From: Oscillospiraceae bacterium MB08-C2-2
Lineage (GTDB): Bacteria > Bacillota > Clostridia > Oscillospirales > Ruminococcaceae
Assembly (NCBI GenBank): GCA_035621215.1
Contig: CP141729.1
Coordinates: 1 to 64,000, forward strand
Direction of reading: 5' to 3'
Length of the DNA stretch: 64,000 bases
Shown: piece after piece, positions 25,154 to 32,308 of the stretch
Numbering within the stretch: the first letter of the stretch is position 1
Layout: the number at the start of each line of letters is the position of its first letter
Notes under the pieces: generated by a model
Database searches by the model: none
Told to the model about the DNA's origin: nothing
Seen by the model: only the letters and a program-made list of their open reading frames with translations
Position numbers and translations under genes: made by a program

Positions 25154-25453
25154 AACCTCCGGCTGTGCCGGAGGTTCCGCAAAAGCTTTAGCGTTGGATA
25201 TGATAAAAAAACTCCTTTTGATATAATTCATATGCGGTCTGCCAACTGAACAACATATCAAAAGGAGGACATTCAAAATGAATGACACGAATAGTCTAGC
25301 CCATACGAAATGGAATTGCAAGTACCACATAGTTTTCGCGCCCAAGTATCGTAGAAAGCTCTTTTATGGAAATATGAGAGCAGAAAAAGGGAAGATACTG
25401 AGAGACCTGTGCACATGGAAACAAGTAAACATAGTAGAAGCAGAGGTATGCGG
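25154..25453 (+). mobile_element. Remnant of an IS200/IS605-type insertion sequence (left end)
   Basis: A perfect subterminal hairpin AACCTCCGGC-TGT-GCCGGAGGTT (25154-25176) is the kind of end bound by Y1 transposases. A second long stem, CTCCTTTTGATAT (25212-25224) with ATATCAAAAGGAG (25255-25267), encloses the transposase ribosome-binding site and would block its translation, as known for IS200. The transposase reading frame that follows matches TnpA only up to about 25453, where the homology breaks off; no right end is visible. The element sits just behind a tRNA gene and its terminator. Confidence 0.8.
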
Positions 25454-25517
25454 TCATTTTTCCGAGCTGATAGACAAAGAATTAGACATAGCCGGGAGGA
25501 TTGAGGCAGAGCTGTGA
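25278..25517 (+). pseudogene. Truncated IS200-type transposase (TnpA, Y1 family)
   Basis: Residues 1-58 match TnpA (SLAHTKWNCKYHIVFAPKYR near the start, then RAEKGKILRDLC and VEAEVC). In a complete protein this would be followed by the PDHIHML metal-binding HUH motif and later the catalytic tyrosine; instead the frame continues with about 20 unrelated residues (HFSELIDKELDIAGRI) and stops at 25517. With neither the HUH motif nor the tyrosine it cannot be active. The tail has a helical, charged character and I do not recognise its source. Confidence 0.85.
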
Positions 25518-25535
25518 GACCTACTGCAATTTAAA

Positions 25536-25576
25536 AAGAAACAGGCAGCGATTGATATGAGCACCGCCTGTTTCTT
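25536..25576. terminator. Hairpin after the IS remnant
   Basis: AAGAAACAGGC (25536-25546) pairs with GCCTGTTTCTT (25566-25576). Only a short T-rich stretch follows; an A-run precedes, so it would work better leftward. Probably a terminator left from the same insertion or deletion. Confidence 0.5.
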
Positions 25577-26030
25577 CCTGTGGTAAGAAAATCAGGGCTT
25601 GTCGGAACGGCTGCCGGCTTTTTGTCCCGGGGAAAATTCCTCTATGATCCTAAGACTGTCCCGAGTTGTATAACTCTACGGCACTTTGATGTGGCAGCAT
25701 TTGCCTTAGTTTTTATTTTACTTTTCTACCGCAACCATTTGCCCTCCTGCTAATTGCAGTTTGTAGGCATATGTGGTATAATTTTTCTGTTACAAGCATC
25801 TCATGGAATGATAATTGTGCTACCTATGATGTGGCTGAAACAAAGGTACACATCAACCATTCAAATGGAAATACTCCTCAAATTAAGTGGTATTTTTGAG
25901 AATATAGACACCAAAAAGCACTGAAAATACTGTGTAACACCAACACTGAACGGGTAGGGATAAGCCCCCTCTGTATAATGCTGCAAATAAAACGTATATT
26001 ACCAATATAAAACTAAGGAGGAAAAAATCG
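25577..26030 (+). other. Gene-poor region with a possible coding remnant
   Basis: No gene with a ribosome-binding site is visible. A short frame at 25771-25899 reads MWYNFSVTSISWNDNC then ends VHINHSNGNTPQIKWYF; it looks like the C-terminal end of a secreted beta-rich protein rather than noise, but lacks a start signal and may be debris from the same rearrangement that broke the IS. An AAGGAGG site at 26014-26020 belongs to the next gene. Confidence 0.4.
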
Positions 26031-26285
26031 ATGTCTTGTTACTATGTGATCGGTGTCAGAATGGATAACAGAACCAGCAATGCCCTGAGCTTTCAGGAGA
26101 CTCTCACGAAAAACGGCTGTAAGCTGAAAGCCCGCTTGGGTCTCCACGAAGTGAGCGACAATGCCTGCGCGAACGATGGTCTTATTGTGTTGCAGCCCTG
26201 TGGTGAAAAAGAAGAGATTGAGCAGCTGGTCAAGGACCTCAATGCTCTTGAGGGCATAACAGCCAAATACATCGATTTAAATTAA
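26031..26285 (+). CDS. Small ACT/ferredoxin-like fold protein (TM1266-type putative hydrogenase regulator)
   Basis: 84 residues, RBS AAGGAGGAAAAAATCG. The pattern YYVIGVRMDNRTSNALSFQE, KARLGLHEVSD and a C-terminal helix plus strand (EEIEQLVKDLNALEGITAKY) resembles the small ACT-like proteins named iron-only hydrogenase system putative regulators. No DNA-binding or catalytic motif is visible. It lies alone between an IS scar and a terminator; no hydrogenase genes are in this window. The call rests on overall pattern and is tentative. Confidence 0.55.
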   Translation: MSCYYVIGVRMDNRTSNALSFQETLTKNGCKLKARLGLHEVSDNACANDGLIVLQPCGEKEEIEQLVKDLNALEGITAKYIDLN

Positions 26286-26328
26286 GCACAGTTCCTCTCC
26301 GGTTAGGATCATACCCAATGAACAACAA

Positions 26329-26377
26329 AACAAGCCCCGGCAAAAGGAATTTGAATGCCTTTTGCCGGGGCTTGTTT
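26329..26377. terminator. Bidirectional terminator
   Basis: ACAAGCCCCGGCAAAAGG pairs with CCTTTTGCCGGGGCTTGT around TTTGAATG, with an A-rich left side and TTT at the right; serves the ACT-like gene and the converging metal ATPase gene. Confidence 0.92.
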
Positions 26378-26415
26378 GAGCCATTGGTTATTATGAATGA
26401 ATAATCCCGAGAGGA

Positions 26416-28272
26416 CTATTTAATGTTCTTGACATTCAGGACTCTGGAGGCATTGAGAATAGCCAGCACCGATACACCCACATCGGCGAACACTGCTTCC
26501 CACATGGTGGATAAACCGGCTGCACCCAGTATGAGAACAATCACCTTAACAATCAATGCAAAGGCAATGTTTTGCTTCACGATGCGCAGTGTACGGCGGG
26601 AAAGACGCATGGCCGTGGCAATCTTAGAGGGCTCATCGGTCATAATTACAATGTCTGCGGCTTCAATGGCTGCATCAGAACCCAAACCGCCCATAGCAAT
26701 TCCGATATCGGCTCTTGCCAGAACAGGAGCGTCGTTGATGCCGTCACCCACAAACGCCAGCTTACCTTTAGAGGATTTTGCTGCAAACAGTTCTTCAACC
26801 TTTTCCACCTTATCGGCAGGCAGCAATTCCGTATAGGCTTTATCAAGACCAAGCTGCCGGGCCACAGAAAGACCTACGTTGTTGGTATCACCGGTGAGCA
26901 TGACCGTTTGTTTAATGTTTTCCTGTTTCAGATCGGCAATGGCACGGGCTGCATCGTCTTTAATTTCATCGGCAATCACAATGTAACCGGCATAACGGTT
27001 ATTCACCGCCACATGAACAGCGGTTCCGATAATTTCGCCTTCATAAGAAGCGATACCCAGCTTTTTCATCAGCTTTACATTACCGGCGGCTACTGATTTT
27101 TCCCCTACCTTCGCCAAAACGCCGTGGCCGGAAATCTCTTCCACATCGGTTACCCTGTTGTGGTCAATATCTTTGCCATAAGCCTGCTTGAGTGAAAGGG
27201 AAATCGGGTGATTGGAGAAGCTTTCCGCATGGGCGGCCAGCTCCAACAGTTCATCGCCTGAGATTTCCACAGGGTTGATTTGCTGAACACGGAACACGCC
27301 CTTAGTCAGTGTTCCGGTCTTATCAAAAACCACAATCTCCGTTTGGGCCAATGCCTCCAGATAGTTGGAGCCTTTGACCAAAATACCCTGTTGTGAAGCA
27401 CCACCGATTCCGCCAAAAAAGCTTAAGGGAATGGAGATAACCAGGGCGCAGGGGCAGCTGACCACCAGGAAGGTGAGAGCACGGTAGACCCAGTCGGTGA
27501 AGGTTGCACCCTCCACAACCAGCGGCGGAATGACCGCCAGAAGCGCTGCTACAATCACTACGATGGGGGTGTAGTATCTTGCAAATTTGGTAATGAAGTT
27601 TTCAGAATTAGATTTTTTGCTGCTGGCGTTTTCCACCAAATCGAGTATTTTGCTGACAGTGGATTCCTCAAATTCTCTTGTGACCTCTGCCACCAGCAAG
27701 CCGTTGACGTTAATACAGCCGCTGAGCAAAAGATCATCCACCGATACATCCCGAGGAACCGATTCGCCGGTCAAGGCGGAAGTATCCAGCATGGAGCTGC
27801 CCTCAAGCACCTTAGAATCCAAGGGAACCTTTTCACCGGCCTTGATGACAATTATATCACCGATACGCACTTCATCCGGGTCAAGTTTCACAATTTCATT
27901 GCCCCGGCGTACATTGGCATAGTCGGGACGAATATCCATCAGGCTGGCAATGGATTTGCGGGATTTGTTGACTGCATAGCTTTGAAAAAGCTCACCCACC
28001 TGATAAAACAGCATAACCGCAACGCCTTCGGGATATTCACCGATAATGAAAGCGCCCACTGTGGCAATGCTCATCAGAAAGTTTTCATCAAAAACCTGCC
28101 CACGAAGAATATTTCTTATGGCCAGCCAAACAATTTCGCCGCCCACAATCAAATAGCTGATCAAAAAGAATATAAGCCGAATAATCTGATTTTCAGGATT
28201 TACAATCAGGGCAGCCGCAAAGATCGCTGCGCCTATAAGAATTCGTAGCATCCATTTTTTGTTGCTGCTCAT
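26416..28272 (-). CDS. Zn/Cd/Pb-translocating P-type ATPase (ZntA/CadA-like) without N-terminal metal-binding domain
   Basis: 618 residues. Seen in order: TGE of the actuator domain (168-170), the ion-binding CPC in TM6 (273-275), DKTGT with phosphorylated D317, the SNHPIS HP-motif, the ATP-binding GDGINDAPVLA hinge and two last helices ending FADVGVSVLAILNAS. CPC together with the lysine (LIVKVIV) and the D-x-G in the last helices is the P1B-2 pattern of Zn2+/Cd2+/Pb2+ pumps. Usual ZntA/CadA proteins carry an N-terminal HMA domain of about 70 residues; here the protein begins directly with membrane helices, and the HMA domain is a separate gene just upstream (28282). Exports toxic divalent metals across the membrane. 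Confidence 0.92.
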   Translation of the reverse strand: MSSNKKWMLRILIGAAIFAAALIVNPENQIIRLIFFLISYLIVGGEIVWLAIRNILRGQVFDENFLMSIATVGAFIIGEYPEGVAVMLFYQVGELFQSYAVNKSRKSIASLMDIRPDYANVRRGNEIVKLDPDEVRIGDIIVIKAGEKVPLDSKVLEGSSMLDTSALTGESVPRDVSVDDLLLSGCINVNGLLVAEVTREFEESTVSKILDLVENASSKKSNSENFITKFARYYTPIVVIVAALLAVIPPLVVEGATFTDWVYRALTFLVVSCPCALVISIPLSFFGGIGGASQQGILVKGSNYLEALAQTEIVVFDKTGTLTKGVFRVQQINPVEISGDELLELAAHAESFSNHPISLSLKQAYGKDIDHNRVTDVEEISGHGVLAKVGEKSVAAGNVKLMKKLGIASYEGEIIGTAVHVAVNNRYAGYIVIADEIKDDAARAIADLKQENIKQTVMLTGDTNNVGLSVARQLGLDKAYTELLPADKVEKVEELFAAKSSKGKLAFVGDGINDAPVLARADIGIAMGGLGSDAAIEAADIVIMTDEPSKIATAMRLSRRTLRIVKQNIAFALIVKVIVLILGAAGLSTMWEAVFADVGVSVLAILNASRVLNVKNIK

Positions 28273-28281
28273 TTTATCGCC

Positions 28282-28503
28282 TCAAGCTTTTTTTATTTCG
28301 ATCTGGGGCTCCAATTTTTTAATAATGTCGGTGGCAGAAGAAAGAACCGCTTCCATCTTTTCGTCCGCTGCTTCAATGGCCATTTTGGTGGTCATGAAGT
28401 TGATGGTGACATTATGTACATCGGGCAACTTGCTAATGGCATGCTCCATTTTGGCTGCACAGTTTGCACAATCCAGACCCACCAGTTTAAATGTTTTTTT
28501 CAT
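28282..28503 (-). CDS. Stand-alone heavy-metal-associated (HMA) domain protein
   Basis: 73 residues with the metal-binding motif GLDCANCAAKME (C12, C15) in a ferredoxin-like HMA fold (VHNVTINFMTTKMAI; ATDIIKKLEPQIEI). It is encoded nine bases before the ATPase start, in the same leftward operon. The ATPase lacks its own HMA domain, so this looks like the split-off metal-binding domain acting in trans, or a soluble metal carrier for it. Confidence 0.9.
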   Translation of the reverse strand: MKKTFKLVGLDCANCAAKMEHAISKLPDVHNVTINFMTTKMAIEAADEKMEAVLSSATDIIKKLEPQIEIKKA

Positions 28504-28557
28504 GATAACATTCCTCCATTACAAATTAATATTTATCGTGCATAATTATGAATAGCC

Positions 28558-28914
28558 TTATTCGTCCACATGCTCCTGAGCAGTCAGGAGAATTTCCTTG
28601 ATGTGGTGATCATCCAAAGAGTAATAGACTACTTTGCCATCCCGGCGGAATTTCACAAGCTTTGCGTTGCGCAGCGTTTTAAGCTGGTGGGAAATAGCTG
28701 ATTTGGTCATATTCAAAAGCGAAGCTAAATCACACACACACATTTCGCTTTCTTCCAAAGCCCAGAGAATACGGATGCGAGTGCTGTCGGCAAAGACCTT
28801 AAAAAAATCTGCCAAATCGAAAAGGCAGGATTCTGAGGGCATTTTTGGGCGAACCATTTCGACAATATGCTGATGAACCGCATCGCAGTCGCAAATCATG
28901 CTTTTATCATCCAT
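28558..28914 (-). CDS. ArsR/SmtB-family metal-sensing repressor (CadC-like)
   Basis: 118 residues from ATG 28914 (RBS GGGAG), chosen over an in-frame ATG 78 bases upstream that lies in the operator. Both known metal sites are present: the alpha-3N cysteines C8, C10 and C59, C61 (EMCVCDL), as in CadC, and the alpha-5 set D102, H104, H115, E118 with exactly the SmtB/CzrA spacing. The recognition helix is KSAISHQLKTLRNAKLV. Binding of Cd/Pb (alpha-3N) or Zn (alpha-5) should release it from DNA and allow expression of the HMA and ATPase genes downstream in the same operon. Confidence 0.94.
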   Translation of the reverse strand: MDDKSMICDCDAVHQHIVEMVRPKMPSESCLFDLADFFKVFADSTRIRILWALEESEMCVCDLASLLNMTKSAISHQLKTLRNAKLVKFRRDGKVVYYSLDDHHIKEILLTAQEHVDE

Positions 28915-28934
28915 TGTGCGGTGCTCCCTTCGAT

Positions 28935-28992
28935 TGAATATGTGCTCAACTGTTCTGTTGATAGTATAGTTGAATATATGAGCAATTGTCAA
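28935..28992 (-). promoter_or_regulatory. Promoter of the metal-efflux operon with two SmtB/CadC-type operators
   Basis: On the minus strand TTGACA (28992-28987) and TATACT (28968-28963) are 18 bases apart. One operator-like sequence, TGAATATATGAGCA (28971-28984), fills the spacer and a second, TGAATATGTGCTCA (28935-28948), lies just downstream of the start site. Both resemble the ArsR/SmtB consensus TGAATATnTGTTCA; the copies are 36 bases apart. Confidence 0.75.
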
Positions 28993-29111
28993 TATGTTTT
29001 CGCCAAAAAATTATACAAACAACTTTCAAAATCCTATAGTATAACTGTTAATATGTATTGATACTTTGTTAAATAGTTTTAGCAATGCCAAAAAGAAGGT
29101 TTGCTGGGGAA

Positions 29112-29148
29112 TAAAAAACGCCCGTGGGGGAAGTTCCCTCACAGGCAT
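29112..29148 (-). terminator. Terminator of mscL
   Basis: An imperfect stem, GCCCGTG-GGGGAA with TTCCCTCACAGGC, is followed on the minus strand by a T-run (AAAAAA at 29112-29117 on the plus strand). It lies 20 bases past the mscL stop. Confidence 0.75.
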
Positions 29149-29168
29149 TGTGTATTCTCAAAAGCGGA

Positions 29169-29588
29169 TTAGTTGTCACTTGTCTTTTCAGCTTTCTGTT
29201 CTTTGAGTAGATCGCGGATTTCCAACAGGTATTCCTCGGTGGGGGTCGCCTTAGGTGCTTCCGGTTCAGCGGCGGGTTCCTGCTTTTTCAGTTTGCCGGT
29301 TACGGTACTCAGCATTTTGATAAAAACAAAAATAGCCAGAGCGATAATGATAAAATCCACAACCGCCTGAAGAAAAGCTCCGTAAGCAATCACAGATTCA
29401 CCGATGGTGATGGAAAGATTGCTGAAATTCTTGCCACCCAGCAGAATGCCCACCAGCGGCATAATAATGGATTCAACCAATGCAGTAACAATCTTGCCAA
29501 AGGCGCCGCCGATTACCACTGCAACCGCCAAATCCATCACATTTCCCTTTAAAGCAAAAGCCTTAAATTCCTCTAATAACTTTTTCAC
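29169..29588 (-). CDS. mscL: Large-conductance mechanosensitive channel
   Basis: 139 residues with GTG start behind GGAGGG. The N-terminal helix and TM1 read [20 protein letters not shown] then [20 protein letters not shown], the diagnostic MscL signature with the pore-lining glycines; TM2 is [21 protein letters not shown] Pro/Glu-rich linker leads to the cytoplasmic C-terminal helix [13 protein letters not shown]. Forms a pentameric tension-gated channel that releases solutes on osmotic downshock. Single-gene unit with its own terminator. Confidence 0.97.
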   Translation of the reverse strand: MKKLLEEFKAFALKGNVMDLAVAVVIGGAFGKIVTALVESIIMPLVGILLGGKNFSNLSITIGESVIAYGAFLQAVVDFIIIALAIFVFIKMLSTVTGKLKKQEPAAEPEAPKATPTEEYLLEIRDLLKEQKAEKTSDN

Positions 29589-29804
29589 TCAAAACCCTCC
29601 GCCACAAAAATGGTATAGTTTATTCCCATTGTAGCATCGGTAATTTGAAAATGCAAGAGTCCTATAGCGCCTATGGGGTGGCTCTGGATTGAACCTTTGC
29701 AAGTTTGTCTGGAATACGCTGATCATCCTTCATAAAGCTGCTTTTGGACCGATATATATGTAAAATATCTCTGTACATTCGTGAAAATTTCGCAGGGGGT
29801 CAAT

Positions 29805-30167
29805 ATGGATTACAGAACCATACCACTGAATCAGTCTGGTAATATCGTTGTCTGCCCCATTTGCGGCAATCGGGAGCTGGGCCTGGGGGATTTTTGCATC
29901 ATTTGTGGAAGTGAAATTATGAATCGCTGCGCCGATACACGAAGATATGAGGAGGACTGTGTGGTTCTGGTCAAAAGCTGTGGCCAGACTGTGCCGGGCA
30001 ACGCCCGATACTGCCCCAAATGCGGCAATGAGACCACATTTTATCAGAGAGGCTGGCTCAAGGATTGGAGCCGCCAGAATCCTCAGCGGGCACTGGAGCA
30101 GAAATGTGTCTCCCTGAATTTTACCAAAATCAAGAACGATGCCGCGGTACCCGAAGAAAAGGTATAG
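29805..30167 (+). CDS. Small protein with two zinc-ribbon motifs
   Basis: 120 residues from ATG 29805, which follows GCAGGGGGTC; a GTG at 29781 has no ribosome-binding site. CPICGN (near 20) and CIICG (near 37) form one zinc ribbon; C-G-Q-T-V-P-G-N-A-R-Y-C-P-K-C-G forms a second, with the zinc-ribbon pattern common in Firmicute membrane and regulatory proteins. No membrane segment. I do not recognise a family or function. Confidence 0.65.
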   Translation: MDYRTIPLNQSGNIVVCPICGNRELGLGDFCIICGSEIMNRCADTRRYEEDCVVLVKSCGQTVPGNARYCPKCGNETTFYQRGWLKDWSRQNPQRALEQKCVSLNFTKIKNDAAVPEEKV

Positions 30168-30227
30168 AAACGATAGAATAGATGTATGCTCGGAATTACG
30201 GTACTGCTTCTTAAGATAATTAGCTAC

Positions 30228-30268
30228 AATCGTCACCGAAAAGGGGAGAAGCCTGTCGGTGGCGATTC
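30228..30268 (+). terminator. Stem-loop after the zinc-ribbon gene
   Basis: AATCGTCACCGA pairs with TCGGTGGCGATT (one wobble) and is followed by CTTTG. A weak terminator or 3' end structure. Confidence 0.5.
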
Positions 30269-30293
30269 TTTGCGAAGTGCAGGATAATTAGGG

Positions 30294-30322
30294 TTGACAA
30301 GTTCCCATGCTTTCCTTATTAT
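30294..30322 (+). promoter_or_regulatory. Sigma-A promoter of the butanol-type dehydrogenase gene
   Basis: TTGACA (30294-30299), a 17-base spacer and TATTAT (30317-30322), about 70 bases before the start codon. Confidence 0.65.
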
Positions 30323-30395
30323 TAAAATAGGGTTTTATATGATATATGTTTTTTAAGCGATTTACGCCATACGCAACGGTCAAAGGAGGATAATA

Positions 30396-31583
30396 GTGAT
30401 TAATTTTGAGTTTTACAGTCCAACAAAGGTTATTTTCGGTAAAGAAACCGAACAGCAAGTGGGGGCTGAAATCAAAAAATGGGGCGGCAGCCGTGTTCTA
30501 ATTCATTATGGCAGCGCCAGCGCCAAAAAAAGCGGGCTGCTGGATCGAATTATAGAATCTTTAAAGGCAGAGGGCCTTTTTTATGCAGAGTTGGGCGGTG
30601 TTGTGCCCAATCCTCGTTTGGGCAAGGTTTATGAAGGCATTGAGCTTTGCAAAAAGGAAAATATAGATTTTATTCTGGCCATTGGCGGAGGCAGCGTAAT
30701 CGATTCTGCTAAGGCCATTGCGTTGGGAACTGTGAACGATGGCGATGTGTGGGATTTCTTTTTGGGAACCCGCAAGCCCGGCCCTTCCGTTCCAGTGGGC
30801 GCTGTGTTGACCATCGCGGCCGCCGGCAGTGAGACCAGTATGTCCTGTGTTATCACCAAGGAAGAGGGCCTGCTCAAGCGTGGGCTGAACATTGACCAGA
30901 ACCGGCCCAAGTTTGCTATTATGAATCCCGAGCTTACCTATACTCTTCCTCATTATCAAACCGGCTGCGGTATTGTGGATATTATGATGCATACCATGGA
31001 CCGCTATTTCTCCAACACCACCGCTACCGATTTCACCGACCGTATTTCCGAGGCTCTGTTGCAGGCGACTGTGAAGGCTGGTACTGCCTGCATCAAGAAC
31101 CCCATGGATTATGATGCCAGAGCCAACCTGATGTGGGCAGGCAGTGTTTCCCACAATACCCTCACCGGTATGGGTAAGGTGACCGATTTTGCACCTCACC
31201 AGATCGAGCATGAGCTGAGCGCTACCTTTGATGTGGCACACGGCGCAGGTCTTTCGGCGATTTGGGGGCATTGGGCACGATATGTCTACAAAGTGAATGT
31301 GATGAAGTTTGTTCAGTTTGCTGTCCGTGTTTGGAATGTAGAAATGGATTTCGAGAATCCTGAGCTGACAGCGCTGGAGGGTATCGAAGCCACCGAGCGG
31401 TTCTTCTCCTCCATTGGTATGCCCATCAATATCCCTCAGCTTCTTGGCAAGTCTACCACTGCTGCTGAAATGGACGAGATGGCCGACAAGGCAACCTTTA
31501 GAGGCAAGCGTCTGGTGGGCTTTTTCAAGCAGCTGGAGGCCAAGGATATCCGTGAGATTTACGAGGCAGCCAACAAGGAATAA
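30396..31583 (+). CDS. Iron-containing alcohol dehydrogenase, NAD(P)H butanol dehydrogenase type (BDH/YqhD group)
   Basis: 395 residues, GTG start behind AAAGGAGG. The N-terminus FEFYSPTKVIFGK, cofactor motif AIGGGSVIDSAKAIA near 92 and the metal-binding residues in GIVDIMMHTMDRYF near 194 and FDVAHGAGLSAIWGHWARYV near 266-285 are the BdhA/YqhD pattern. Enzymes of this group reduce butyraldehyde and other aldehydes to alcohols with NAD(P)H in the cytoplasm. Monocistronic: own promoter upstream and terminator downstream, which suits a redox-balancing fermentative enzyme. Confidence 0.92.
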   Translation: MINFEFYSPTKVIFGKETEQQVGAEIKKWGGSRVLIHYGSASAKKSGLLDRIIESLKAEGLFYAELGGVVPNPRLGKVYEGIELCKKENIDFILAIGGGSVIDSAKAIALGTVNDGDVWDFFLGTRKPGPSVPVGAVLTIAAAGSETSMSCVITKEEGLLKRGLNIDQNRPKFAIMNPELTYTLPHYQTGCGIVDIMMHTMDRYFSNTTATDFTDRISEALLQATVKAGTACIKNPMDYDARANLMWAGSVSHNTLTGMGKVTDFAPHQIEHELSATFDVAHGAGLSAIWGHWARYVYKVNVMKFVQFAVRVWNVEMDFENPELTALEGIEATERFFSSIGMPINIPQLLGKSTTAAEMDEMADKATFRGKRLVGFFKQLEAKDIREIYEAANKE

Positions 31584-31608
31584 TAAACAAGCGTTTAGCG
31601 CTTTATTC

Positions 31609-31645
31609 AAAAAGGCGGACAGCATTCTGGCTGTTCGCCTTTTTG
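31609..31645 (+). terminator. Terminator of the butanol-type dehydrogenase gene
   Basis: AAAAAGGCGGACAG pairs with CTGTTCGCCTTTTT around CATTCTGG and ends in a T-run. Confidence 0.92.
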
Positions 31646-31779
31646 TGTGCCGCCGACAAAAACAATACGAAAAAATAATGCAAAAAGACTATTGAACAAA
31701 TGTTCTTATTGTGATATACTGGCCTCATAAGATAAAAAGACAAGCATTCAAGAGGCAAAATGCGTCAGGAGGCGTGGAG

Positions 31780-31980
31780 ATGAGCAGAGTTTCCTTTTAT
31801 AAAATCATCTTTATATATATGGCTGTATTAATCCTGTTTGCGGGGATACAGGCCGCTCAGATCAGGATGCTTTCTGTTCGGGCACGCAGCCTTGGGGTGC
31901 AGACTTCTGCTTTGGTTGAGGATAGAGCACAGCTGGTGGATTATTATCCCCAGGAAGCAGGAGGCCCCCAGTTTGTTTGA
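31780..31980 (+). CDS. Small single-pass membrane protein, unknown
   Basis: 66 residues from ATG 31780, which follows CAGGAGGCGTGG at good spacing. One hydrophobic helix (about residues 7-25, YKIIFIYMAVLILFAGI) is followed by a short basic then acidic tail. The topology (short basic N-terminus, outside-facing tail) is like small membrane regulators or a degenerate FtsL-type protein, but no family is recognised. The ribosome-binding site is the main evidence that it is real. Confidence 0.5.
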   Translation: MSRVSFYKIIFIYMAVLILFAGIQAAQIRMLSVRARSLGVQTSALVEDRAQLVDYYPQEAGGPQFV

Positions 31981-32040
31981 GTTTTTCACGGCATGCATTA
32001 CCTCGATATATATCAATGCGCTTGCATTTGGTGTATACGA

Positions 32041-32100
32041 TTATAGCTATATAGGTTTAAAGCCGCAGGGTGGTTTTAAACAGCGGTGATTTGCCGCTAA
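32041..32100. repeat. Dispersed 60-bp structured repeat, copy A
   Basis: About 50 of 60 bases match copy B at 37915-37974 in the same orientation. The stem AGCCGC/GTGGTT and the hairpin AGCGG-TGATTTG-CCGCT correspond to AACCGC/GCGGTT and AGCGG-CGATCTG-CCGCT in copy B; most differences are C/T or G/A changes that keep Watson-Crick or G-U pairs. No gene occupies 31981-32240. Confidence 0.7.
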
Positions 32101-32240
32101 CCGTCAAAGGCGATCTATACCAGATTCATACTCATATACACGCAGTGTGTGTTTGTGGGCAAAGCCCGCAGATTTAAAACTGGATTACAATTTTGAATCG
32201 ATATGAGTATATTTTTGCTCCCCCATTTATATCCGCATAG

Positions 32241-32292
32241 AAAGAGACAAGGCCCTGCCCGAGAAACCTTCGGAGCAGGGCCTTGTCTCTTT
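32241..32292. terminator. Terminator of the uronate-type operon
   Basis: AAAGAGACAAGGCCCTGC pairs with GCAGGGCCTTGTCTCTTT over 18 bases around a CGAG...TTCGG loop. It follows the stop of the leftward Ldh2-type gene at 32309. Confidence 0.92.
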
Positions 32293-32308
32293 AAGATCAA
32301 TAGGCAGA

